Below are positions 1-11,904 of a DNA stretch of 64,000 bases, in pieces. The notes below the pieces were generated by a model that was not told the DNA's origin, made no database searches, and was given only the letters and a program-made list of their open reading frames with translations. The DNA comes from Amorphophallus konjac. Its lineage: Eukaryota; Streptophyta; Magnoliopsida; Alismatales; Araceae. Position 1 is the stretch's first letter, and every line of letters begins with the position of its first letter. Both the position numbers and the translations under genes were made by a program. Where the stretch lies: assembly GCA_022559845.1 (NCBI GenBank), contig CM040118.1, positions 236,143,224 through 236,207,223 of the forward strand, in the 5' to 3' direction.

Positions 1-753
1 CGCGCTCCGCGTCTTCTTCGCTCCCTGAACCGCGTGGTGTCGCTCACAGTGTTCAGCTGTTCTTGTGCCTTGATGTGACCCTGCTTGCAGTAGTGTTCCG
101 TCATTCTGTGTTCTATACGGAGCCGGAATCCTGTAAGTGCTGTTATTATCGTTTTATCGATGTTTCTCTATGATTTTATGTCTCTGCCGTGGACCGTGAC
201 CTTGTCAGTTAGCTTGTTCTACTCCCTTTCTCCCGTAGAGTTGGCATGCACTCGATCAGAGGTAATATCTGAGTGAGGACTGACTTGATCGTGTTTGTGG
301 TCCGGTGCTGTTGTCGTTGGCATCCTGTGTGCCAGGTGTTCTCAGCCACCTTTGGCACTGGAGCCGATGATGTGGTCGAGTTGTCAGCTAAGAGGACTGT
401 GTCTCCTTTTGTAAGCTGCTGCTTGCCGTGCCGTCGTTGTGTTCCTCGGTATCGGTTGTCTGTTGTTGCGGCAGTCGCGTCTGCAGTTCTGGTGAGACGT
501 AAGCGACGTTGCCTTGTTTCGGAGGTGTCAGACTTGTGTCCACTTGTGTCGCGCTCGATCCAGAGCGTGTGCTCATAATTATGGTTTGATAATGTTCCTT
601 TGAGCCGTGCTTCTCGAGACTTGTGTTGCCGTGTTCTCGGCATTGTTGTTGGCTGATGGGTAGTGTGCATAGCCAAGTTGGGTTGTTCTTCCCTTGCTTC
701 TCCATTGTTAGTCCTTAAATTTTGAGGATGAAATTTCTTAAAGAAGGGGATAA
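1..753 (+). other. 3' non-coding remnant of a Tekay-like Ty3/gypsy element
   Basis: No convincing protein is visible here. The last 40 bases have the layout that ends Tekay/Del chromoviruses: an AATTTTGAGGATGAAATTTC-type stretch (716-736) followed by a purine-rich tract AAAGAAGGGGATAA (740-753) directly before an LTR-like start TGTAATGCCC at 754. The open frames on both strands are short and show no gag or pol motif, so I read this as the degenerate 3' end of a plus-strand element whose coding part lies outside the window. Confidence 0.45.
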
Positions 754-3700
754 TGTAATGCCCTGGATCATTAGTAGGTCTTGTTGGATCTTTATTGGAT
801 CTTTCGGATCTATTTCGGTGAGTTTTGGGTCGCTTTTGTGGCTCTTGAGTTGAGTTTTACGATCCGTGTGGGTTTTTCTCTCGTACTAGTTACGGAACCC
901 TACGGTGACTTTAGTTGTTAGTTCATCGACTCGAGGATGCTGCAACGACGATGTACTCTCCGAGCCGGTTGTTTTGACTATTTTTGAGTATTTTTCTGAG
1001 ATAGGGCCGAAAATCAGATTTTCAGAAATTAAGAAAATTCCTAATTTCTTTTTATTTTTCTTTTCCTTTCCTCTCTCCTCCTTCTTATTTCGCCGCCGCC
1101 CTCTCTCTCTCCCGTTTCAACTTCTCGGCTCCGACTGTAGACGGAGGACCTAGGGGCGAGTGCTGGGGACGCTGTGGAGCTGGCTGGGTGCGCGACAGGG
1201 TGAGGATGGAGCGATTTTGGCGCGATCCCGAACGGTGGATTCAAAGCCGGCGTTTGAGCCCGCGGCAAAGTTTTCGGTGCAGTTTAGTCCCTTCGGAGCA
1301 CGGTTTCTTCGGTGGAGGTAGGGTGACGGATCACCACTTCTCCCTACCCATTTTCCCTGCCATTGCACGTTGTTCGGCACAGAAATGGTCGAGTTTGGGC
1401 TTGTTTAGCCTAAACCGTGATTTTCAGGTTTTGTAGGGTTCACCGGAAAATGGCAACCATTTTAAGATCAGTTACTGTCAATGGACTCCTTGGGACGGCA
1501 GCGTTCCATAGTCACTGATTTCGTTTCGTTTGGTGGTCCCGTTTGACCGCTAGGGCTCCGGGAAGTCCGGAAACACTTTTTGGGTGATTTCGTTAGAATC
1601 GCCTGTTTCTTACGATCCGTGCGTCGTTTTGACTCCGGACGGAGTCTATGTGATTGCCATAGTATCCAGGGTTGTATCCCCTTCGTCTCGGGATGAACGG
1701 GGCGTGGAAAGGCCTCCGTCGGGCCGAACCCATGGTTTGCTCGCCGTGACGCTTGAACGGTCACACCAAGACCGTTCATCTATAAGGGCGGCCATCCCTG
1801 GACCGTTTATCCTATGTCGGTTGAGGTTGTGTGGTCGCACGATAGACCACACATCCCCCTTGGGCGGTTGGTCTTGGACCGTCCATCTTATGTCGGTTTG
1901 GGTTGTGTGGTCGTCTGCTAGACCACATATCCCCTTGTGTGGTCGTCTACTAGACCACATATCCCCTGGGAGTTGTGCGGTCAGGTTCGACCGTCCATCC
2001 CGTTGTGCGGTCCAGTTCAGACCGTTTATCTTGTTGTGTGGTCCCTTTGTGGCCGTCCATCCCTTACAGTTGTGTGGTCAGTTCCGGACCGTTCATCCCC
2101 TTTGTGTGGTCAGTTTCGGACCGTCCATCCTGTTGAGTGGTCCATTCTGAACCGCTCATCCCCGATGTTTTATCGGTTGGCCGTGATGGCTTCCCTCGGT
2201 GTCATGTTAGAGTCATTGCTCTGGTCTGGTCGACCCGGTGTGATCCAATCGTCGACATGCGACCGTGCCTTTGTCTCGATGGATTTGTCCAGCTCGAGAC
2301 GTGGTTCTGGACACCTAGAGGTACGATTTGACCTCGGTTTGTGTGTCCAGGTGCCTTGAGGGTGCCAGAGTTTCCCCCAAGTCCCCGTATGTCCTGTCTC
2401 TTTCATGTCGGTCGCCTACGTGAGTTAGGGCGGTATTTCTAGTGGTCCTATCCTAGATTGCTAGTGTTGGTTTGCCTATCTGGTGGTTCTCTGGAGCGGT
2501 CGGTTCAGGTGAATTATGTGCGGTTTATTCCTTGACTGCTGTAGTTTCTCCAAGCGACTTAATCTAGGACCATCAGTGTCTTTGCCTCTAGTTGCGTGGT
2601 GATTCCTCCTTGACTGCTTAGTTTACCTAGCGGTCGAGTGATGGATAGCCTACGCAAGAGAGTGGTCTACCGGTGGATTGGTTTCCGGTATCTTGGCTAG
2701 ACCTTGGGGTTCACCATTGTCACGCGGACATCACCCGATGACCTATGACGGCTGTAACCGTGTTCCGAGGTGGCCAAGAGGGTTTGGGCTTGCGTGTCTT
2801 TGTTGGGTTCCGGTCAACCCGGGGTGACCCGGTGGTTGACGGGTGACCTTGTGTGTGTGTGTCGGTAGTTCTGTCCAGTCCGAGACTTTGGTTTAGGACA
2901 TCTTGAGGTACCATTTTACCTTGGTTTACGTGTCCAAGCGTGTTGAGGGTTCTCAGTGTTCCTTCAGGTCTCCGTGAGTCATTTTCTGCGGAGCGTCCTT
3001 TCCCGTGGCTTAGGATTAGACCGATTGGTAGCTTGTTTCGCTGTCAGTGACGATCTTCCGTTTGAGTCGTCCGACTGAAGGATCGTTACGTTGTAGGTCT
3101 AGTTGCCTAGTCCTGAGTCTGTTGGCAGTAGTCATACTGCCAGTGGTGCCTAGTAGTACGTGCGACAGTGTGTTCTAGCTTGTTTGTACTCTAGCACTTG
3201 TGTTTCTGAGTCTGGTGTCTTATGAGCCTCCACTAGTCGTAGCCTGTCGACGCACGTGATCTAGTGTGTTGACCCACCTCGGAGTGGTGGAAAGGGCAGT
3301 TTCCGTAATACGGTTTGTAAGCTAGTTTCGTGGGCTCCCGGCCAGAGGTAGCGTCCTACCGAGGGAGAAAACTAGCTTGAGGGCCTTGCTTAGGCAAGAG
3401 CCAGTGTGTGCACACGTGGTCAGGGGCTGAGGACTTACGTCGACGGGCATAACCCTGATGAGTTACTCGTTGTTGTAGTTCCTGTTTGGTTCAGTGCGTG
3501 TCTGCGTCTCTGCCCTGGCTTTGGCGGTACCGTAGGGGAGACACTCGTGGCGCAGTGTCAGACGTCAGTGGACGCAGCTGGCTGTTCTTCGGATGAGGAG
3601 GTGCTTCCATCACATGACACGTGACTCTTCATGTTTCTTGTGCGTCGTGAACTTTCTGAGTTAGCCCTCTCGTGGCCCTACTCGAGGTCAGTGTTGTGTT

Positions 3701-4426
3701 GCGTGCACGATGTTCTAGTCGTGTGTGTCGTCGAGTCTGTCTATCGTCTGTCTAGATATTTTCTAGACTTTTATCTGTCCTTGCAGGTCTTCATCTTAGG
3801 CCTGGCGTCGTGTTGACAGATCGGTAACTCCTGACTTTGTCAGATCAGAGTCGCCCTTCTATCGCTGCTTGGAGTAGCTTAGGGAGCCGAGTTCCTCTCG
3901 GTGGCCGTGTTTTGAGTTTTAAGGCCTCACTTTTCCCTTTTCTTTTATCTTCCGTTGCTCTTAGCCTATTCCCTAGTCAGGTTGTTCCCATTCTTTTTAC
4001 AGCTTTGTAGTGTAGCTTTTCCTGCTTTGCTACTACTGTTGCTTTCTGTTCCGTGTACTGCACGCTTTTCAGTGGGGATCCGCGTGACCCCTATTGAGTC
4101 TCTGCTTGGAGACTCACCCCTACTTTTCAGGTGGGTGGCGTCGTCTCTGTCCGTGGTTCCTAGTGTGGCGCATTTGTAGCTGCCAGCGGTACCTGCGTCG
4201 GGTTTCCCCCGACCTCAGTGTACGTTCTTTTCCTGTGGCCTGTACTTATCTTTAATTTCTTGGACTGGACTCTGGTATAATTGTTAAATTGAAATTGTTC
4301 ATTAAAAAGTAATTTCATTTCAGCTACTTTAGCAAACCGATCTCATGAAATTTAATTACTTACTATTATATCTCTGTGGCTTCAATGTACTACACAACAA
4401 TCCTTTTATCCCTTCGGAGCATTACC
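754..4426 (+). repeat. LTR-A: putative degenerate Tekay-like LTR
   Basis: The stretch begins TGTAATGC directly after a PPT-like tract and ends GCATTACC, a near-perfect inverted match to its start (expected GCATTACA). It has the internal organisation of a long plant LTR: AT-rich U3, a pyrimidine-rich tract (1050-1110) that could be near the transcription start, then GC-rich degenerate repeats. A TGGTATCAG string (4453-4461) similar to a tRNA-Met PBS follows 26 bases downstream. No gene is visible across these 3.7 kb. The 3' boundary is uncertain. Confidence 0.4.
1790..2165 (+). repeat. Degenerate tandem repeats in LTR-A
   Basis: About ten imperfect units of roughly 30-60 bases alternate GTGTGGTC with GACCACA or GACCGTCCATCCC. 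Many units carry GTGGTC...GACCAC inverted pairs that could fold. The pattern has decayed and no exact period can be read by eye. Confidence 0.5.
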
Positions 4427-4849
4427 GCTCTTGGGAGGCCTCGCGGGTTCCAAGTGGTATCAGGTGTATCTGGTAGTCCTATCGGGTATATCTGGTATCC
4501 GGGATCCGGGTCGTCACACATGGCCCACTCAGGAATCATCTTCCAGGAAAACTCATGGCATGCGGGGGAGACCCCATCGCACACACACCAATACACGGTG
4601 ACTCGATTAAGCGTAACGTAAAAGCCTGAAACACGAGGCATCACCCAGACTCTCAAGCCCACAGGCATACTAAACGAGGTAGCACGGTCCTCCCAACACC
4701 CTCAAAACACGGACACAAAACCCTCAGGGTGTCTGGGACATCCAAGAGACTGCAAGTCGACCGCTGGGTCGCAACCAGGTCGACCAAGGACCTACACAAC
4801 GCGAAACGATCGCGGCGAGCACGAAGAACCCCTTCGGCCTAACACAGTG

Positions 4850-5345
4850 CCTGGCAGTCTAACCTTGGGCCGTCACAGTCTGTAACGATCTAAGCCTCGA
4901 CCGCCATAACAACTCTGACGCTCCAACACAGGGCCGTCAGAAGGGTAAGCAAAACTGAACGTAACGTGCTCCCCTAGGGGTGGTACGTCACCTAATAGAC
5001 CGACGCTGGTGCGTTAGGTCAAGGAGCTACACAAGCCGTGACGCATGCCGCTCGGTGCGTCACGCTCTCTTACGCACCTACCCAAGTGCATTAGGGAGAG
5101 GGGTGGATGTGTTAACTCTAACGCTCCTACCCAGGGGCGTCACCCTACCCGGACGCCCCACTCTGGGTGTGTCAGGTGTCTATGACCCCCAACGGTCGTA
5201 AACCACGGTCGGAATCACTGTAACGATCTAACACCACGACGTCACAGCACTGTGGCGGTCTATCGTGGGACCGTCAGGCCCACGAACGCCACGCCCAAAA
5301 GCCAACGAAGTGTAACGCACCTCCCTGGGCGCGTTACACCCTGTG
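4850..5345 (-). repeat. Degenerate GC-rich repeats in LTR-B
   Basis: Short imperfect units built around TAACG..., CCGTCA and GGGCGCGTTA recur at irregular spacing. The position relative to the TATA box mirrors the repeat block of LTR-A. No protein signal is seen. Confidence 0.35.
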
Positions 5346-5904
5346 GTGGTCTCTGGAACGACCACCACAGCACTCCGGTTGCGAAAAAGCCGAACAAGCA
5401 CAAAAATGGCAACTACGCCCCCATGCCTCCATAGGAGAGGGGGAAATCAAGGGGGAAGCCCCCTGGGGACCCCTAACATGATTCTAAGCCATCAAAATGC
5501 CGAATCGCGGCTCAAATCCATAGATCGGGCGAACTCTCCCCAAAACATGATTTTGCCCCCAAAAATCCCAAATACGCCCGCTCGGCTCACTACGGCCAGC
5601 AAAACTTGCGAAAAATGGAATGCACGAGCTGGGGGTCCATCTGCCTACCTCCACCGAAGAAACGACGCGCCGTGGACGCCGATCCACGAAGAAAATACCC
5701 CGAAACCCTCGCCGCTCCACGAACCCGCGGCCGAGCTTCCACGCGCCACCGGCCCACGATCCTCGACCCGTTCCTTGTTCCTCGCCTACCGCCATCGCCG
5801 CCTCACCCTCCTCTGCCACCGTCGGCCGTCCGGGGAGAGGGGGAGAGAAAGAGATGAGAGAGAGTGAGAAAGAGAGAATGAGAGGGGGGGAGAGAAAAAG
5901 GGTT

Positions 5905-5912
5905 AATATATA
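5905..5912 (-). promoter_or_regulatory. TATA box of LTR-B
   Basis: The minus strand reads TATATATT followed about 30 bases on by a long CT-rich stretch, the usual arrangement at plant LTR promoters. Confidence 0.45.
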
Positions 5913-6001
5913 GAAAAACCCAGAAATTCAAGAAATTCAAAAAATTATGAAAAATTACCTCCGCTATCCTCGGGAGGAACACAACGCAGTGGTACTTTCC
6001 C

Positions 6002-9000
6002 TGTCACGCCCCGACGCGGAATATCGGGACGTACAGTCAGAAACAAGCTGGCAAGAGAGAGAATTAATCTAAATATACACAAGTGCTATGAAAAGGGAAT
6101 AACTAACTGATCATTAAAAAAACCACAACTCATACAATAATCTCAAATCAACTTATTACAACTGGGATAACAACCACTAAACCTCAAAAACATAACCGAA
6201 ACTTAAATACTCTCCAAAGCACCACTAAGAGTATGATAACACTGCTAACACACTAGAACTGATACACTCAAGACATCACTCCTGCCCTTCCCCATCGGTA
6301 AGCGCGTCACCTGAGAAGCCTGGAAAGGGGGGAAACACAACTATGAGCTGACGCACAGTAGGAAATAACAGGCAAGTTTACATGATTAACAAGTTAATTA
6401 CATTTTGATATGTCATGCTAAAAAGAAATAAAGACGATAACGATATAAAGAAACAACAGTAATAACAAGATCTTACAAGGTCAAGAAATATGTGATATCA
6501 AGAATTAACAAGATAACAAGTACAAGAATTTACAACAGGAGATATAACAAGAGACAGTAGTAAAGAATTGGCCAATCAAGCAAGTAATTTAACATCCATT
6601 CAAACACGATCAAGGAACAAGTAACAAAAGATTTTTGTCATAGACGCAACAAGCAAGTCAAGTATTCGGTGCAATGCCCCACCATGTCATTAACATCCCA
6701 TGGGCTCAATAATTTTTTAGGCGCTCTCCCCAGGACCAGACCGGGCCCCTATGACGCGATGGCATTGATTTTAATGGGTCCAAAGTCCCACCCGTCCAGA
6801 CATTCAGTCAATTTTTAATGGCCAATTAATCAGAGGAATTACTGTCATAAGTACGAGAATTAAGGACTAACATGTCCTTGGATTCAAAACAAAAACTCGG
6901 TTTATACGGTCACTTCGGTGCCGCATTACAAGAACTGGACCAAAGCTTGGTCCGTGAGGTCAAGAAAGAACGGTTGACAGTGTACCGTTCAGGTGTGTAA
7001 GAAATCCATTTTTACTGGGGAATAATGACTAAAATAGCAACTTAACAATCAATTTAATCCTAAATACCAAGTTAATATATCAAGGATTATCCATTACCAT
7101 TTGCATTAAACCAATTTGCCAAATGATGATTCAAGATGATAAGGCAAAGAACAAACTCACACAGGAGTGAAATAGCATATATTAACAGCAATTTAGTTAT
7201 ACCATTAACCAATACTCATGTGGGTTTCTATTTAACTAATGTATGTGTTGAAATGAAAATGATAAACGGCATGTTTTTACACCATGATAGAACGTAGGAA
7301 CCAATGCAAATTGAAATCATAAGGTTTCCTGAATAGGTCACTGGTTCTTCCAGAATATAATTTTCAATTGGTCTAAGTTAAATGGGTCGATCCCCTAATG
7401 ATCCGGATCGATCCTCGGGTCGAAGAACGATAAAAACTGGGTTTCTGGTACATGGGTCGACCCTTGGGGTCGACCCCTGTAAAAACGGGGTCTGCCAGTT
7501 GAATGGGTCGACCCTTGGGGTCGACCCCCACAAATCCTGCAGAATGGGTCGACCGCCACATTCCTGCCATATGGGTCGACCCCATGGGTCGACCCCTTGC
7601 AGGGGCTGGATGGGTCGACCCCTGGGGTCGACCCTCGGGCCTGCCAGGGCTTCCAGAAAACGGGTCGACCCCAGGGGTCGACCCCTGCAAGAACAAAAAC
7701 GGCCGTAGCCTCCGGAAAACGTATGAACTCACCCAATTGAGATCCAATTGAGTTGGGATCTTAACCACATGCTCTAGGAATCTTAATAGACATACTAGGG
7801 TCATAATACATGAGCTTTAAAACACGAATTTCAACAGAAATCAATTAAATCACAACCTATATATGATAAACACATGAAAAACCTAGTTCTTGACATACTT
7901 CTACTAAATCTTAAAATTCTCTCAATATTTACAACGAAATTTGGGGCTTCTTACATCAAAAGAAAGCTAATTCAATGTTGAATCCAACCATGTATTATAA
8001 GCTATATGTTGATCAAGATCTAAAACTCAAAATCAGCCCGTAATCAAGCTCTAACTCAAAGGGTCACAATATAAATCAAGTTCTAGACATACACTTACTT
8101 CGATCCAAAATACTCTAAACATGCTCAATGAAAATTAGGGATTTCTATGCCAAATGAAATCTAAAAAGATGATGATTACATCCATGTATATTAATTAGAG
8201 TTTGGCTATTAGATCCTACCTCAATCGAAGAGAGAACTTAAAACCCTAGAATGAAGAACGAACTGGACAGCACCTTAGAAAACCCGCGATATCTCCTTGG
8301 ATACCTAATGAAAATTGAGGCTTTTACCACCATTAGAAAGATCTCATTGAGAGAATAATTTGCTATATTCATAAGCTGATTTTGGTTAAGGAAACCTACC
8401 TCAATCGATGGAACAAAGAGGAGAGGAAGGAGGACGACGGCTGCCGACCCACCTCCACAAATCGAGCAAGATCTTCCTAGATCTGAAACTTCAGCGAACC
8501 CCACAGCCACCAAATGAAAGTAGACTTGAAGAGCTTTAATTTGATAGCTCATAGAGCTTCTGGAGACTTTGGAGCTGGGAGCAATCGACCACGCAAGTTA
8601 GGTGTTGGAAAACGGCGCCGCCATGGTTGACTTCATCAAAGGCCGACCGACACCACGTGTTAGGGTTAGGTTTGTGTCGAATTGATTGAGGGCTATTAAT
8701 CCTTAGCTCGTGACTGTTCATTTGCCACTGATTTGAGCTAATTTGGTTGAGTATTAAGCCCTAATTTTGCGTTTTAAACTAAGGTTAGATAAGGGTTAAA
8801 AAGTGTGCACTTTTGGGCTAAATCTCCAATTAGATCTAACCACGGATTTTTTAATGGCTTAATGACAGAAGACAAAGTTGTTATCTACATCGACCTTAAC
8901 CTGTTTACTATTTTTATGGATTTTTATAAGGTAGTCGGATTTTCACTTATTCTATTTCTAACGAATTAAATATTAATAAATCCAAAATTCAATTATTAAT

Positions 9001-9077
9001 TCAATAAAAATTCAATTCTTAATTAATAAAAGTTTAATAAATATATTGGGCTCAATTAAATAATTCGGGGTCTTACA
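6002..9077 (-). repeat. Tekay element 3' LTR
   Basis: In element orientation it starts TGTAAGACCCC and ends GGGGCGTGACA. It matches the right LTR nearly base for base; the clearest length difference is a 14-base deletion here in the GGTCGACC palindrome block. No gene is present. Minus-strand bases around 6700-6790 carry a motif (GGTCTGG...GGGGAGAGCGCC) also found in LTR-C at 63610-63640. Confidence 0.93.
7450..7690. repeat. GGTCGACC palindrome array (left LTR)
   Basis: Units of the form GGGTCGACCCCTGGGGTCGACCC, each a paired palindrome, recur about six times with 25-35 bases of CCTGC-containing spacer. The short open frames across it are periodicity artefacts. Compared with the other LTR, one half-unit is missing near 7550. 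Confidence 0.85.
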
Positions 9078-9095
9078 CCCTCCCCTACTTAAAGG
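9078..9095 (-). other. Polypurine tract of the Tekay element
   Basis: On minus the bases AAGTAGGGGAGGG abut the LTR start TGTAAGACC, preceded by the lineage-typical AATTTGGGGGACCAAATTCC stretch. This is the plus-strand primer site in reverse transcription. Confidence 0.85.
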
Positions 9096-9153
9096 AATTT
9101 GGTCCCCCAAATTCACTGCACTAAAACTGAGAGTCGGGAAAAAGATCGCTCAC

Positions 9154-10727
9154 CTAGAATAAATCAGGATATCGCTTCCGCATAGTCTCTTCAGACTCCC
9201 ATGTAGCTTCTTCGGTCCCACGCCGACTCCACTGAATCTTGACCATCGGTATCGAACGATTCCGGAGTTGCTGTTGCTTCCGGTCCAGAATCTTGACAGG
9301 TCTTTCCTCATAAGTCAAATCTTCCTTCAGTTCAAAATCCACCTGCTGAATGATATGAGTGGGGTCGTATACATATTTCCGTAGCATAGACACATGGAAG
9401 ACATTGTGTACGCCTGAAAATTGCGGCGGTAAAGCCAGTATGTATGCCACCTCTCCCACTCTATCTAGAATCTCGAATGGACCAATGTATCTCGGACTCA
9501 GCTTGCCATGAATGCCAAATCTTCGATTCCCTCTCGTCGGAGAGACCTTTAAGAACACATGCTCGCCAACCTGAAATTTCAATGCTCTTCTTCTATTGTC
9601 GGCATAACTCTTCTATCTTGACTGGGCTACTTGTAACCGGTCTCAGATAATACGTATGTTCTGTGATGATTCTAAGATAAGATCCGGTCCAAGCCACTGT
9701 TTCTCACCTACCTCATCCCAACATAACGGAGAAAAACAACTCCTACCATACAATGCTTCAAAAGGAGCCATCTGTATGCTGGATTGGTAACTGTTGTTGT
9801 AGGCGAATTCAATCAATGCCAAGTGATCACTCCAACTACCTCCAAAATCAATCATGCATGCTCTAAGCATATCTTCCACTATCTGGTTGGTTCTTTTAGT
9901 CTATCCATCGGTCTGCGGATGAAAAGCAGTACTGAAATTCAGACGAGTACCAAGAGACTCTTGCAGTCCCTTCCATAAATGTGAAGTAAATCTGGGGTCT
10001 CTATCAGACACAATACTGACTGGAATGCCATGGAGTCTCACCACTTCCTTCAAATACAAAGCAGCCAATACATCAATCGTCCACTTGGACTTAATTGGTA
10101 AGAAATGAGCTGACTTTGTCAATCGATCAACAATCACCCATAACACATCAAATCCACCACGAGTCCTAGGTAGACCCATAATAAAATCCATGCCAATGCT
10201 TTCCCACTTCCATTGGGGTATGTCGAGTGGTTTCAATTTTCCTGCCGGTCTAAAATATTCGGCCTTAACTTGTTGACATACTAAGCATCTACTCACAAAA
10301 TCTGTAACTTCTCTTTTCATATTCGGCCACCAAAAGGATCTTTTCAAATCTCTGTACATCTTAGTGCCGCCAGGATGAATAGTATATCTGGATCTATGAG
10401 CTTCCTCAAGAATCTTGTTCTTTATTGCGGCTTCGTCAGGTACACAAGTTCTGCCCTTGAATAATAATCTTCCATCGTCAGCCAACATGAAGTCAAGTCT
10501 GTTGCTCAAGCTTCCCTTGATCTCTACCAGCTCGGGATCATTATCTTGCAAGGACTTGATTTCCATCAACAATTCGGGCTTAAGTTGGATCTGAGCAATC
10601 ATAACCCGATCATTGTCAATATTAAGATCCAGGCTGGACAATTGTTCCAATAACCTCCATTCTTGTAACATAAGACTTGACAATCTAGCTACCGGCTACC
10701 GGCTTAATGCATCTGCCACAACATTAC
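9154..10727 (-). pseudogene. Tekay integrase and chromodomain tail (3' part of pol)
   Basis: One minus-strand frame carries the end of RNase H (VADALS at the right edge), the integrase zinc-binding H-H-C-C region, catalytic core and C-terminal GPF domain, then a chromodomain-like tail (VKIQWSRRGTEEATWE, ending YPDLF). Core aspartates are present (MDFIMG, SDRDPRF). The third catalytic residue is lost: the family's TERTNQ reads TKRTNQ next to a stop at 9901-9903. Further stops interrupt the frame near 9614 and at 9643. All fit C-to-T or G-to-A decay. The 5' continuation lies at 36045, beyond the 25-kb insertion, in the same frame. Confidence 0.9.
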
Positions 10728-11559
10728 CCTTGTATGGGGATGGGTCTATCTGATTTATTTTAATATTAATTTTTATTTATTTTTATTTGACTTATTTATT
10801 TGTTTTGTTTATTAGGCGTGCCAGTCACGTGTGTGACAATCTCATTGTGCGCTCGATCTGACTTGGTCAGTCGATTGTGAGGTCCGAGTCGGGACCAGAA
10901 GTCCTTCATACCATAAAGGCTATGATGTTAATTACGCCCTTCCAAGGAAGGACAACCCTTGATTAAACGCCAAAATGGGAGGCCTGGAGAGGCAATAATA
11001 AAAAAAAAGGTATTCTTTTTATGTGCGCAGTTTGAATTTCATACCAGAGCCAGGAAGGCGGGCAAGATAATAGCATCGATTGTAGAAACGGACGATAACG
11101 CTGAATCGACGGCTCGAAAAACAATCAGACTCAGGGGAAAGGTGAAACAGAGGATATCAATCGCGGACAGGATGAGCCGCGATCATGACGGAGGCTTAAA
11201 GCATCGGTTAACATTTCGGCGGCACTTCCCCATGGTCTGGATCATGCCCAGAGGGGGGAATAGGCTATCACCCACGGAGTGCCGGGGTGAAAGCCAAAAG
11301 AAAGAGAGAGGTCGGGCCTCTCCACGTTACACATGTATGCCCTAAGGTAATGTTTGATTCTTCCCTCACGGGAGCTGGTGGCACTCATGCATTGGCATGG
11401 CTCACCGGAGCTAAGAGGGAGGCGCGTCGTTGTGACTTCGACACGAATCGATGGAACATAAGGGAGTCTGCCTCCCTTTAACTTTATCCTCGGGGCACAT
11501 CTGGTGATCCACGAATACCTCTATGTAGGTTAGCTTTGGGCATTTGGGCTCACAGGGTG

Positions 11560-11830
11560 GCAACTTAGGCTCTCGGTATGACCACGGATGGGAGGCTAAG
11601 GCTCCCGGCGTGAGTGGCAAGAAGGTGGAGGTTCCCGGCGTGGCCGAAGGGAAAAGTCCAGGAAGCTCCCGGCGCCGACTTCCCGGCGCGCTGAAGATTC
11701 TCCAAGGGGGTTCTCGGCGTAGGCTAAAAGGGGGAAGAGGAGCTCTCGGCGTGAGGGTTCCCGGCGCGCTCAAGGCCACGCCGGGAGCTGGTGGCGCCGA
11801 GAGGCAGGTGCCAAGAAGGTGGGTGTTTGG
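11560..11830 (+). promoter_or_regulatory. CGGCG-motif cluster in the LTR, upstream of a plus-strand TATA
   Basis: At least seven direct copies of YTCYCGGCG (for example CTCCCGGCG, TTCCCGGCG, TTCTCGGCG) and two inverted copies occur here. They end about 70 bases before the TATATAAA at 11897. The same block is present at 33300-33570 in the other LTR. Confidence 0.5.
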
Positions 11831-11896
11831 GCGCCGTGAGGAGTTCAGGATTTTACGGTACCCTATTTTTTAGGATTTTGAGAGTTTTCTGGGAAT

Positions 11897-11904
11897 TATA
11901 TAAA
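11897..11904 (+). promoter_or_regulatory. Plus-strand TATA box in the LTR (antisense to the element)
   Basis: TATATAAA lies in a plus-oriented context with the motif cluster upstream. From the left LTR this promoter would point into the antisense PMD gene. The right LTR copy is at 33637-33644. Function is inferred only. Confidence 0.4.

Larger units (their letters stand above)
4427..6001 (-). repeat. LTR-B, left part (interrupted by the Tekay element)
   Basis: This region looks like an LTR read on the minus strand. A TATA box (5905-5912) is followed in that direction by a pyrimidine-rich leader (5820-5900 on plus is purine-rich) and then GC-rich degenerate repeats. A segment around 5640-5665 (CCTACCTCCACCGAAGAAAC) matches LTR-A near 1300 in inverted orientation, so A and B are related LTRs facing opposite ways. 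The LTR continues beyond the Tekay insertion at 42284-42466. On minus, a PPT-like stretch followed by TGTGACGACCC near 4518 hints at another LTR boundary inside this interval. I cannot resolve it. Confidence 0.4.

Noticed and set aside
273..578. Open frames on both strands near the left edge as candidate genes
   Set aside because: Low-complexity Cys/Arg/Val- or Thr/Arg-rich products in opposite frames without family motifs; the context is a degenerate LTR element.
4390..4668. Short ORF (FSWKMIPEWAMCDDPDPGYQIY...) on minus
   Set aside because: Overlaps a PPT/LTR-start-like junction and matches no pol or gag motif; more likely LTR sequence.
7373..7804. ORF with GSTPGVDP-type peptide repeats
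   Set aside because: The repeats come from the GGTCGACC palindrome array, are open in several frames on both strands and change frame between the LTR copies.
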